Program-made: the position numbers and the translations under genes
Notes under the pieces: generated by a model
Seen by the model: the letters and a program-made list of their open reading frames with translations, nothing else
The model's database searches: none
What the model was told of the DNA's origin: nothing
Assembly: GCA_020638155.1 (NCBI GenBank)
Contig: JACKJB010000001.1
Location: forward strand, 868,001 to 932,000
Source: Rhodospirillales bacterium
GTDB taxonomy: Bacteria > Pseudomonadota > Alphaproteobacteria > Micavibrionales > Micavibrionaceae
Length of the DNA stretch: 64,000 nt
Reading direction: 5' to 3'
Part shown: piece by piece, positions 25,535-33,520 of the stretch
How the letters are laid out: every line of letters starts with the position of its first letter
How positions within the stretch are numbered: the stretch's first letter is position 1

Positions 25535-25632
25535 TGTTAAATTCCTATGACTATATCTTCTATACACAGATGATTACTCTGAAATCGTGAGCCGGGCTTT
25601 TTAATCCTGCAAGGCTGCGGCAGACTGCGGGG

Positions 25633-26298
25633 ATGAGTGTTATCAGTGACATTGCGAAATCCACAGGACCAAGCCTGCATTACGAGCAAAGCTGGAGCGA
25701 TCTGGATTGCGTTTGCGGAATTGACGAGGTGGGGCGCGGCCCCCTCGCCGGACCTGTGACCGCGGCCTGCGTTTATATTCCCCCGGCCGCCGCCGGGCAG
25801 GATTTCATCAGGGTCATAAATGACAGCAAAAAACTGACGGCTAAAAAGCGCGAGGCGCTTTATCCGGAGATCAAAGCACACTGCCTTTACGGGATAGCGC
25901 AGGCGTCCCCCGAAGAAATTGACTCCCTGAATATTCATCACGCAACCTTGCTTGCCATGCGGCGCGCTTATGAGGCCCTGCATAAGACCTTCGGCGTCAA
26001 GCCTGCCGGGGCGTTGATTGACGGGAAGTTTGTGCCTGATCTGAGCGCCCGGTGTCAGGCAATCACTAAGGGTGACAGCATTTCCCTGTCTATTGCAGCG
26101 GCCTCGATCCTGGCCAAAGTCGAGCGTGACAGGCTTATGGTTCGGTTGCATGAGGAATTCCCGGTTTATGGCTGGGCACGGAATGCCGGGTATGGCACGG
26201 CAGAGCATATGACCGGGCTTAAAACATATGGGGTGAGCCCGTATCACCGCCGATCTTTTTCTCCTGTGCGGGAGGCCTTGGGGGCTTCAACTAAATAG
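25633..26298 (+). CDS. rnhB: Ribonuclease HII
   Basis: Removes ribonucleotides from RNA-DNA hybrids in DNA. The 221-residue protein has the RNase HII signature CGIDEVGRGPLAGPVTAACV near residues 30-49, the second acidic site in ALIDGKFVPD, and SIAAASILAKVERDRLM. Length and motif order are standard. The stop codon overlaps the first of six GANTC sites leading to ccrM, so ccrM is expected to have its own promoter even though it lies in the same direction. Confidence 0.96.
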   Translation: MSVISDIAKSTGPSLHYEQSWSDLDCVCGIDEVGRGPLAGPVTAACVYIPPAAAGQDFIRVINDSKKLTAKKREALYPEIKAHCLYGIAQASPEEIDSLNIHHATLLAMRRAYEALHKTFGVKPAGALIDGKFVPDLSARCQAITKGDSISLSIAAASILAKVERDRLMVRLHEEFPVYGWARNAGYGTAEHMTGLKTYGVSPYHRRSFSPVREALGASTK

Positions 26299-26383
26299 AG
26301 TCACCTCTTAGGACTCGACCACAACATCTTGAGTCTGTTCAAAGAATCCCATTTTTTTCTTGACCCCGAATCACCTTTGACTC
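26298..26383 (+). promoter_or_regulatory. Cluster of six GANTC methylation sites upstream of ccrM
   Basis: GANTC occurs at 26298, 26312, 26331, 26344, 26368 and 26379, six times in 86 bases, against a chance expectation of about one per 256 bases. All sites lie between the rnhB stop and the preferred ccrM start at 26422. In Caulobacter the ccrM promoter region carries GANTC sites whose methylation lowers transcription, so the same negative feedback is likely here. The site count is read directly; the function is inferred. Confidence 0.75.
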
Positions 26384-26421
26384 ATGATGGCCCCCTGTGG
26401 ATAAAACAGGGGATAAAAAGA

Positions 26422-27597
26422 ATGGCTGGCACCAACAATGATATGTCATCCCGGCGAAAGCCGGGATCTTCCGGGAATAAGCAAAAAGATTCCGGCTTGC
26501 GCCGGAATGACGTCAATTGCATTCATCAAGGCGACTGCATCAAGATCATGCGCGCGTTGCCGAAAGAGAGCGTTGATACGGTCTTTGCCGACCCCCCTTA
26601 TAACCTGCAGCTTAACGGTGATCTTCACCGTCCGAATAACAGCCTTGTCGATGCGGTTGATGATAACTGGGACCAGTTTGAAAGCATGAAGGCATATGAC
26701 GATTTTACCGCCGGGTGGTTGTCTGCTGCGCGTGAAACGCTCAAGCCGGACGGCTCGCTTTGGGTGATCGGGTCCTATCACAATATCTTCCGTGTCGGGT
26801 CGATCCTGCAGGATCTGGGATTCTGGATTCTCAATGATATTATCTGGCGCAAAAGCAATCCCATGCCGAACTTCCGGGGGCGGCGCTTTACCAATGCGCA
26901 TGAAACCCTGATCTGGGCGGCGAAGTCCAAGGACAGCAAATACAGGTTTAATTATGATGCGATGAAAGCGCTCAACGAAGATTTACAGATGCGCAGCGAC
27001 TGGTTTATCCCGCTGTGCACCGGCGGGGAGCGCCTGAAAGACGATGACGGGCAGAAAGTGCATCCAACGCAAAAGCCTGAAGCCCTGCTCTACCGGGTTA
27101 TCATGTCTTCGACCAATCCCGGCGATACAGTGCTGGACCCGTTTTTTGGGACGGGAACGACCGGTGCCGTGGCTAAAAAACTCGGCCGGAACTTTATTGG
27201 GGTCGAGCGGGAAACGGATTACATCAAGTTTGCGCGGCAGCGCCTGGACGGTATAAAAAAGCTTGGCGACGGAGAGATACTCCACACGCCGTCCAAACGC
27301 GAAGAACCGCGCATCCCTTTTGGTACACTGATCGAGCGCGGGTTGCTTAAACCTGGAACGCAGCTTGTCAGCTCTAACGGGCGTTATAAGGCGAAAGTCG
27401 GTGCCGATGGCAGCCTTATTGCGACCGGCCACCGGGGATCCATTCACAAAGTTGGTGCGGCTCTGCAAGGGGCACCGTCCTGTAACGGCTGGACCTTCTG
27501 GCATTACAGCGATGGCAGCAAGCCTGTGCCGATCGACCAGTTGCGGCAGATTGTCCGCGATGAAAAGGCCGGGCGCGGCTCAGCGACGCTGCAATAG
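26422..27597 (+). CDS. ccrM: Cell-cycle-regulated adenine-N6 DNA methyltransferase CcrM (GANTC)
   Basis: Methylates the adenine of GANTC after replication. It shows the beta-class order: motif IV ADPPYNLQLNGDL, then IGSYHNIFRVG, WRKSNPMPNFRG, NAHETLIWA, KVHPTQKPEALL and motif I DPFFGTGTTGAVA. It also has the CcrM-specific C-terminal domain (PRIPFGTLIERGLLKPG; NGWTFWHYSDG). I choose the ATG at 26422 (AGGGG about 9 bases upstream) over 26329, because the longer frame would cross the GANTC-rich promoter. The product is about 391 residues. About 30 N-terminal residues precede the conserved IHQGDC, where Caulobacter CcrM has fewer than 10. Most are encoded by a palindromic repeat (26445-26511). 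Confidence 0.95.
   Translation: MAGTNNDMSSRRKPGSSGNKQKDSGLRRNDVNCIHQGDCIKIMRALPKESVDTVFADPPYNLQLNGDLHRPNNSLVDAVDDNWDQFESMKAYDDFTAGWLSAARETLKPDGSLWVIGSYHNIFRVGSILQDLGFWILNDIIWRKSNPMPNFRGRRFTNAHETLIWAAKSKDSKYRFNYDAMKALNEDLQMRSDWFIPLCTGGERLKDDDGQKVHPTQKPEALLYRVIMSSTNPGDTVLDPFFGTGTTGAVAKKLGRNFIGVERETDYIKFARQRLDGIKKLGDGEILHTPSKREEPRIPFGTLIERGLLKPGTQLVSSNGRYKAKVGADGSLIATGHRGSIHKVGAALQGAPSCNGWTFWHYSDGSKPVPIDQLRQIVRDEKAGRGSATLQ
26445..26511. repeat. Palindromic repeat inside the 5' end of ccrM
   Basis: GTCATCCCGGCGAAAGCCGG at the left and TCCGGCTTGCGCCGGAATGA at the right form two hairpins in a 67 bp unit of the very common GTCATCCCGGC...GCCGGAATGAC type. It is read in the ccrM frame as SSRRKPGSSGNKQKDSGLRR, the usual translation of such repeats. 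It adds an Arg/Ser/Lys-rich N-terminal extension to the enzyme. Confidence 0.85.
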
Positions 27598-27639
27598 CGC
27601 TTCTTGATATTTATGAAAAAATAGTCTAGCTGTACTGGT

Positions 27640-28047
27640 ATGCAAACCCAGATAGCAAACAGTAATGCGTCCCCTGCCCCGGCAGAAGGCAGTTACACGA
27701 AAATCATCGTTAAAAACCTGCGTCTGAATATGTTCATCGGCGTGCACGATCACGAGCACGACAAAGAACAGGCCGTGATTGTCAGTGTTGAGCTGACGGT
27801 TGATGACAATCCGGAATGGAAAAAGGATTCCATTGATGCGGTTTTGAATTACGAGTCGATTGTGTCCGGGATCAAGTTTATTGCCAAACGCGGGCATATC
27901 AATCTGTTGGAAACCTATGCCGGGTATATTGCTGATTTTTGCCTGAAAGAACCGCAGGTGCGCGATGTCATGGTCCTGGTGGAAAAACCGGATATCTTTG
28001 ATTTTGTTGATGCAATGGCTGTCGAGCTATACCGCATCAAGGGCTAA
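27640..28047 (+). CDS. folB: Dihydroneopterin aldolase (FolB family)
   Basis: Folate pathway enzyme splitting dihydroneopterin to 6-hydroxymethyl-dihydropterin and glycolaldehyde. In 135 residues the family pattern is visible: IIVKNLRLNMFIGVHDHE at the start, VLNYESIVSGI, LLETYAGYIADFCL with the catalytic-type Glu, and VMVLVEKPDIFDFVDAM. The first 20 residues are an extra Ser/Pro/Ala-rich lead. It lies 42 bases after ccrM in the same direction, and the 3' end is 5 bases from a convergent gene. Confidence 0.9.
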   Translation: MQTQIANSNASPAPAEGSYTKIIVKNLRLNMFIGVHDHEHDKEQAVIVSVELTVDDNPEWKKDSIDAVLNYESIVSGIKFIAKRGHINLLETYAGYIADFCLKEPQVRDVMVLVEKPDIFDFVDAMAVELYRIKG

Positions 28048-28052
28048 GGGAA

Positions 28053-28970
28053 TTACTGCTCTTCTGCAGCGTCATCTTCGCCGGTCTCGGCATCTTTTTC
28101 TCCTTTGCTTCCACGCCGCAGACGCATAAACCGTTTTTCCGAGATATTTCTTTTAAACAAAGGCTTTGTTTTATCGTAGTCGGCATAAACCTCGTACCCT
28201 TCAAGCCTGCCGAAAACAACGGCCCGTAAGCCGCCACCTGCAACTTTCATCGTATTTTTATATTGAGTTATGCGTACTTTCAGGCGCAAATACGCAATCC
28301 TTTCATACCGTTTCATCCGGTATTCCGGCGGAAGGTTGTCATAGAACCGCCGCGCTTCTTCGATATAAAGGCGCGCGAGCTCTTTTTCCACAGGAATGGT
28401 TTCCATCACCAGCGGGCGGTTCAAAATCACGATAATGTTTTGTGGATATTCGTAGATCTCCCCAGCCCGGCCGCAGGTTTCAATATATCCCGTTTCATTT
28501 ACGGCAACATCAATCTGACGCAGCCCTTCGATTTTATCCTGATCGGCGACCTCAAACTCTTCTTTCTCTACGTTGTAGCGGCCCAAAGCTATGCTGGACA
28601 TGAATTCAAAGTGAGTTGGAAATCCACCCATACTCTGCAGGATATAGTCTTTGGTGGCCTTCTGGAGACCATTCCACTCAAAATCGTTGTAGTAGTACTG
28701 CATGTACATCGGGCATTCATTAATCATCAGATAGTAATCGATCATCTTAGGATCATCGATATCCAGCTTGCCGATAGCCCAATACATTTTTGACAGATTC
28801 TGGAAGGTTGGAGAGACGTACTTATCGTCCTCAGCTTGTTCGATTTCCTCAATGATATCATAGCCATCATCGAAATATTCGTCATCCTGCGCTTTTACCA
28901 AGGGGGGCAACACCAGGATCGCAAACAGAAAAAGCGGCACTAAGACAGCGGTACGTTTCATTATTGACAT
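28053..28970 (-). CDS. Secreted protein of unknown function, possibly DUF4852-like
   Basis: 305 residues. A signal peptide (ending about LVKAQD) is followed by a very acidic segment (DDEYFDDGYDIIEEIEQAEDD). The body contains paired cysteines (INECPMYMQYYY; YIETCGRAGE), a helical block (ARLYIEEARRFYDNLPPEYR) and a basic-then-acidic tail (RLRRGSKGEKDAETGEDDAAEEQ). I recall proteins of this kind annotated as DUF4852 but am not certain. No enzyme motif is visible. It is convergent with folB. Confidence 0.65.
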   Translation of the reverse strand: MSIMKRTAVLVPLFLFAILVLPPLVKAQDDEYFDDGYDIIEEIEQAEDDKYVSPTFQNLSKMYWAIGKLDIDDPKMIDYYLMINECPMYMQYYYNDFEWNGLQKATKDYILQSMGGFPTHFEFMSSIALGRYNVEKEEFEVADQDKIEGLRQIDVAVNETGYIETCGRAGEIYEYPQNIIVILNRPLVMETIPVEKELARLYIEEARRFYDNLPPEYRMKRYERIAYLRLKVRITQYKNTMKVAGGGLRAVVFGRLEGYEVYADYDKTKPLFKRNISEKRFMRLRRGSKGEKDAETGEDDAAEEQ

Positions 28971-29056
28971 GTAAATTCTGCTCTTTCTAAAATCACCTAG
29001 TATTAATTATAGTGCGAATTACAAGTGATTTCACCTGCTTCGTATGTTTTTCCATC

Positions 29057-30115
29057 CTAAAGCATAAGCCTTACGAATTTTTTAAAAACGGTAGGCATTT
29101 CAATATTTTGCATGTTTTTGCGGCTGACCCAGTAATAATCCTCAGGAAATTCAACCCTGTTTTCTTTTATATCAATAAGATAGCCGTCAAGCATGAGGTT
29201 GAAATGGGTAAAAACATGCCGGACCTGCGCTTTTGTTTTTACCGGGGCATTCTGGTCTGAATGTAAAAAATGCTTAATATTTTCAATGTCTTCGCCCCAC
29301 TCACTCGTGGGAAGCCCCGTCATCCCGCCCAACAGGCCTTCGGGCGGCCGCCTATGACAGAGCACCCGGCCGTTTCGATCGGTGATCCAGTAGATATAGC
29401 CGTAGCGCGTGGGCTTTTGCGGCTTGGCCTTTTTATGCGGCAGGGTTTGGTGGATGCCTGACTCATGGCCCTTACAGCTGCCGGATAACGGACACAGTAT
29501 ACATTTCGGTGATTTCGGGGTGCAGATCGTCGCGCCGAGATCCATCATCGCCTGAGCGAAATCGCCGGGCCTGTCTGCCCTGGCCTCGGATAACATCCCT
29601 GCGTATTGGCGGATCTGGGGTTTGCTGTCGGGCAATGGCTCTGTGATGGCGAAATAGCGGGATATGACGCGGTCTACGTTGCCGTCGATCACGGTTGCAG
29701 GACGGTCAAAAGCGATGGCGGTAATCGCGGCGCTGGTATAATCGCCGATACCGGGCAGTTTTTTCAGCTCTGCCGGGACTTGCGGAAATACGCCGTTATA
29801 CTCGTGCGCGATAACCTGCGCGCATTTGTGCAGGTTGCGGGCGCGGCTGTAATAGCCAAGCCCGGCCCAGGCATCCATAACGTCCTGCTGGTCTGCCGCA
29901 GCGAGATCGTGGACGGTCGGCCATTTGTCCACAAATTTCAGGAAAAAGGGGATAACTGCGGCGACGACGGTTTGTTGCAGCATGATTTCCGAAAGCCAGA
30001 CATGGTAAGGATCGGCAGTTTGCGCAGGTCCGGCGCGCCATGGTAAAGTACGTCTATGCCTGTCGTACCAGTCCAAAAGGTCGCGGCGAAAGGCTTCTAT
30101 CTCCGATTCTGTCAT
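29057..30115 (-). CDS. mutY: A/G-specific adenine DNA glycosylase
   Basis: Removes adenine opposite 8-oxoguanine. From the ATG at 30115 (MTESEIEAFRRDLL) the protein is about 352 residues. It has LSEIMLQQT with the catalytic Glu region, the helix-hairpin-helix LPGIGDYTSAAI, the catalytic Asp in VIDGNVDRVISRY, and the 4Fe-4S loop Cys-x6-Cys-x2-Cys-x5-Cys in CTPKSPKCILCPLSGSC. A NUDIX-like C-terminal domain follows that reads the 8-oxoG strand. Upstream in-frame ATGs at 30142, 30184 and 30274 exist, but the last two overlap the divergent dciA gene. Confidence 0.95.
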   Translation of the reverse strand: MTESEIEAFRRDLLDWYDRHRRTLPWRAGPAQTADPYHVWLSEIMLQQTVVAAVIPFFLKFVDKWPTVHDLAAADQQDVMDAWAGLGYYSRARNLHKCAQVIAHEYNGVFPQVPAELKKLPGIGDYTSAAITAIAFDRPATVIDGNVDRVISRYFAITEPLPDSKPQIRQYAGMLSEARADRPGDFAQAMMDLGATICTPKSPKCILCPLSGSCKGHESGIHQTLPHKKAKPQKPTRYGYIYWITDRNGRVLCHRRPPEGLLGGMTGLPTSEWGEDIENIKHFLHSDQNAPVKTKAQVRHVFTHFNLMLDGYLIDIKENRVEFPEDYYWVSRKNMQNIEMPTVFKKFVRLML

Positions 30116-30182
30116 CTTGTCCGCAGCCTGCTTTGGCTGCATACTGCCAACCGATTTCAATTTTTGTGAGTTTTTTGCGCCC

Positions 30183-30665
30183 ATGTACGGCCTGCGCCTG
30201 CTATCTGAAACAGTTCCCAAAGTGACTGACAAAGTGTTCAGCCGCAAATATACCATGCTGGGACGACTTGTCACGCGCTGGCAGGATATTGTCGGGCCGG
30301 AGCTGGCCGATAAAACGCAGCCGGTTAAAATCCGTTATATGAAACATAAGTCCGATAAGGGTAAGGCCACGGCTTCGCTGGATATAGCGACATCAAGCGC
30401 GGATGCGACGGTGCTGCATTACCAGAAAGACCTGATCCTGGAGCGGATCAACCAGATTTTCGGGGACCGCTGGATCACGGCGATCCGGTTTGTGCCGATT
30501 GCAGCCAACGCCCCTGCCCCGAAAAAACGTCCAAAACCCACGAAAATCTTGACGCCGGACGAAAAAAAGCATTTATCTGCGGTGCTGGAGTCCGTCGAAG
30601 ATCCTGAATTACAGGAAAAACTTCAAAAACTGGGCACGGCAATTTTGCAAGATCAGCAATCTTAG
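30183..30665 (+). CDS. dciA: DciA family (DUF721) protein, likely helicase loader/operator
   Basis: 160 residues. The DUF721 pattern is visible: LGRLVTRWQDIVGPELADKT and LDIATSSADATVLHYQKDLILERINQIFG, then a basic tail. DciA helps load or operate the replicative helicase in bacteria lacking DnaC. I start at the ATG at 30183. It is divergent from mutY and the two may share a short promoter region. The mutY-DUF721 pair near dsbA-smc is typical of alphaproteobacteria, although here efp-suhB-ompA sit between. Confidence 0.8.
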   Translation: MYGLRLLSETVPKVTDKVFSRKYTMLGRLVTRWQDIVGPELADKTQPVKIRYMKHKSDKGKATASLDIATSSADATVLHYQKDLILERINQIFGDRWITAIRFVPIAANAPAPKKRPKPTKILTPDEKKHLSAVLESVEDPELQEKLQKLGTAILQDQQS

Positions 30666-30710
30666 ATTATATATTTCTCAAAACTTATTGCGCGTAAGAG
30701 AGAGGACACT

Positions 30711-31277
30711 ATGAAAGTTACCGCGATTACCCTGCGTCCGGGTAATGTTATCGATCACAATGGCAAGCTTTGCGTTGTCACCAAGTACGAGATTATTCAG
30801 CCTGGTAAAGGCGCGTCGGTGATGCAGGTTGAAGTCAAAGATATCCGCACCGGGTCCAAGGACAATATCCGTTACCGTACACAGGAAACGGTCGAGCGCC
30901 TGCGTCTGGAGCAGGATGATTACCAGTTCCTTTATGCGGATGATGACGGTTACAACTTCATGCATAACGAGACCTATGAGCAGGTTTCCGTGCCCGGCGA
31001 TGTGATTGGCGAGCCGAAGCAGTTCCTGCAGGAAGGCATGATCGTCCAGATCGAAACTTACGAAGGCGAACCGCTTGGCGCACAGCTGCCGACGCATGTC
31101 ACGGTCGAAATCGTTGAAGCCGATCCTGTGGTCAAAGGCCAGACGGCGTCTTCTTCATACAAGCCTGCTGTGCTGGCAAACGGGGCGCGGGTTATGGTGC
31201 CGCCGCATATTGAATCCGGTACGCGGATTGTTGTTAAAACCGAAGACGGGACTTACGTCGAAAGGGCTAAAGACTAA
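30711..31277 (+). CDS. efp: Elongation factor P
   Basis: Relieves ribosome stalling at polyproline. 188 residues with three beta domains: KOW-like N-domain (MKVTAITLRPGNVIDHNGK), the modification loop PGKGASVMQ with a Lys at about 33, an OB domain (FLYADDDGYNFMHNETYEQ), and the C-domain ending SGTRIVVKTEDGTYVERAKD. GAGAGGA lies just upstream of the ATG. Its stop overlaps the suhB start (TAATG). Confidence 0.97.
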   Translation: MKVTAITLRPGNVIDHNGKLCVVTKYEIIQPGKGASVMQVEVKDIRTGSKDNIRYRTQETVERLRLEQDDYQFLYADDDGYNFMHNETYEQVSVPGDVIGEPKQFLQEGMIVQIETYEGEPLGAQLPTHVTVEIVEADPVVKGQTASSSYKPAVLANGARVMVPPHIESGTRIVVKTEDGTYVERAKD

Positions 31278-32083
31278 TGGCACTCTCCCCTAACATAAAT
31301 GTCATGATTAAGGCGGCTGAAAAAGCCGGACGCTCTTTGGTTCGTGACTTCGGCGAAGTTGAGCAGCTTCAGGTTTCCCGCAAAGGTCCGGGTGATTTCG
31401 TGTCTGCGGCGGATTTGCGCGCAGAGGAAATCATTTTCAAAGAGCTGAGCTTTGCCCGCTCTGACTTTGGGTTCCTGATGGAGGAAAGCGGCGTTAAAGG
31501 CCCTCAGGATGCGGAAAGCATCTGGATTGTCGATCCGCTCGACGGGACGAATAACTTCCTGCACGGTATTCCGCACTGGTGTATTTCGATCGCGCTTGAA
31601 GAAAAAGGCGAGATCGTCGCCGGGATTATTCATGACCCGGTCAAAGACGAGACATTCCGCGCCGAGAAAGGTAATGGCGCGTTTATGAAGAATAAGCGGC
31701 TGCGGGTTTCTGCACGGAATAATCTTGAAGGCGCGATGATTGCCTGCGGCCAGCCGTCCGGCACGGATGCCAGCCAGTTTATCAATGAATATACGGCCAT
31801 GTTAAAAGCAACGGCTAATGGGGTACGCCGCTACGGTGCTGCCGCGCTTGATCTTGCTTATGTGGCGGCCGGACGTTATGAGGGATTTTGGGAGCGCGGT
31901 CTGAAAGCCTGGGATATGGCGGCGGGCTGCATTATCATCAAAGAAGCCGGGGGACGGGTCTCTGATATTGCCGGAACAAAGAATCCGGTGCATGAGCGTA
32001 ATATTCTCGCCGGGAATGCGGAGCTGTACGACGATTTGAAGAAGGTTCTGCACAGCGTAAAACAGGAAAAAGATGCGGCATGA
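31277..32083 (+). CDS. suhB: Inositol monophosphatase family protein (SuhB-like)
   Basis: Mg-dependent phosphatase acting on inositol-1-phosphate or related sugar phosphates; SuhB also joins rRNA transcription complexes in some bacteria. 268 residues with both signatures: the metal site WIVDPLDGTNNFLHG (about residues 78-92) and the C-terminal AWDMAAGCIIIKEAGG. Metal-binding Glu lies in MEESGV. It overlaps efp by 1 base and the next gene by 11 bases, so the three form one operon. Confidence 0.95.
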   Translation: MALSPNINVMIKAAEKAGRSLVRDFGEVEQLQVSRKGPGDFVSAADLRAEEIIFKELSFARSDFGFLMEESGVKGPQDAESIWIVDPLDGTNNFLHGIPHWCISIALEEKGEIVAGIIHDPVKDETFRAEKGNGAFMKNKRLRVSARNNLEGAMIACGQPSGTDASQFINEYTAMLKATANGVRRYGAAALDLAYVAAGRYEGFWERGLKAWDMAAGCIIIKEAGGRVSDIAGTKNPVHERNILAGNAELYDDLKKVLHSVKQEKDAA

Positions 32084-33380
32084 CCGTGTAAACTATCTAC
32101 TTTTAGCTTTATGCCTGCCTTTCATGGCAGTTCCTTCGCCTGCGATAGCGCAGGATGCCCCGCCGGCAGTTCAGGTTGATATGAGCGTTTTGAATGCCAT
32201 GCAGCCTGCCGGGGATACGGAAACCTACTATTCCAAACCGGTATTGACCCGTAAGCCGTATCGCGGCCCTAATGATGATGACGGGTACTACCGTAAGCCG
32301 ACGACGATCCAGCAGCCTGTGGCTGAGCCTTTTGTTTCTTTTCCTGTGACGGTCAAAGACCGGTCGGAAGTGATTGACCCCTCGCTTGAAAAAGCCTCTG
32401 ACTCTGTGCAGGAAATTCGCGAAAAAGTGCAGAAAGCGGCGATCGATCCGCCTTTACCGGTTTTAAAACCGGTCCCGATCGCATCGCCCAGAAAGACGAC
32501 CGGGGACCCCGCTCCCGTGGCTCTTGCTCCTGCGCCGGTCAAGAACGTGCCGCTTCCCCCACGCAGGCCTGCCATTCAAAAGGCGTCCAGCAGCTTTGTC
32601 AACAAGGCGCAGAAACAGGCGGTTCTGATGGGAGAAATCAAGCCATCGGATATCAAAATGCCAGCCGTGCCGCCGCAGATTGTCGATGCGGAACCTTTGC
32701 AGACCTTATATAGCAAAACACCGGATAATCCGGCCATGCGTCACGACCAACTCGCCAGGAAACTGGTGGAGCCGGATAAGAAAAGCATGATTAAAAGCGT
32801 TGAGGCTGTTACCGCGCTTGCCAATGCGCTGATGCCGACTGCCGCTGTTGATAAGGGGCCAAAGGTTATCCCGGCTTCAAAACCTGTCAGGAAAAATGAA
32901 GTTGTGGAGCGGATTGAGCAAGCCATAGATATTACCGCCGTGGAGCCTGCCGCCGGGAGAGAGGTGGCGTCGATCGTAGATATCAGTGAAACGGTGGAGC
33001 CGACCAAGGTTTCGATTAAAGCCGAGCCGCTGGTTAAGCCGGATGAGGATCAGCAGGACTTTATTTCGGTGCGTTTTACCGAGGGTGGGACGGCGCTGGA
33101 TAAGCGGGTTGAAGAGCAGATCGGCGATAAAGTCCTATCCCGCCTCAAATATGAGTCCGGCTTGCGGGTGCAGATCCAGTCTTTTGCCAGTGACGAGGGC
33201 AAGGAATTGCAGAGTGCGCGGCGAACGTCACTATCCCGGGCTCTTTCTGTGCGCTCCTATTTGCTGGAACAAGGTATAGAATCCCGCCGGATTGATGTAC
33301 GGGCCCTTGGCATGGAGACCGATCGCACCCCCGCAGACCGCATTGATTTCGTCTTCGTCGATCCTCAAATCAGTAAATAA
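32073..33380 (+). CDS. OmpA-like C-terminal domain protein with long disordered middle
   Basis: 435 residues. A signal peptide ends about PAIAQD. A long Pro/Lys/Val-rich, low-complexity region follows (residues 30-330). The end is an OmpA-type peptidoglycan-binding domain (about 340-432: FISVRFTEGGTALDKRVEEQ; LRVQIQSFASDEG; LSRALSVRSYLLEQGIESRRIDVRALG). This layout suggests an envelope tether. It starts within the end of suhB. It is not a standard Pal, since it lacks a lipobox and is much longer. Confidence 0.8.
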   Translation: MRHDRVNYLLLALCLPFMAVPSPAIAQDAPPAVQVDMSVLNAMQPAGDTETYYSKPVLTRKPYRGPNDDDGYYRKPTTIQQPVAEPFVSFPVTVKDRSEVIDPSLEKASDSVQEIREKVQKAAIDPPLPVLKPVPIASPRKTTGDPAPVALAPAPVKNVPLPPRRPAIQKASSSFVNKAQKQAVLMGEIKPSDIKMPAVPPQIVDAEPLQTLYSKTPDNPAMRHDQLARKLVEPDKKSMIKSVEAVTALANALMPTAAVDKGPKVIPASKPVRKNEVVERIEQAIDITAVEPAAGREVASIVDISETVEPTKVSIKAEPLVKPDEDQQDFISVRFTEGGTALDKRVEEQIGDKVLSRLKYESGLRVQIQSFASDEGKELQSARRTSLSRALSVRSYLLEQGIESRRIDVRALGMETDRTPADRIDFVFVDPQISK

Positions 33381-33520
33381 TGTGGATAAAAATCGGCGTT
33401 AAGTACCGGATTTATTGACTTATTTGCGAATAAAGTTGATTTTTTCTGTATATCCATTTACAGATTTATTCTGTCAAATTCCTGAATTTACGACCTAACT
33501 TAATTTAAGGGGGAGGAACG

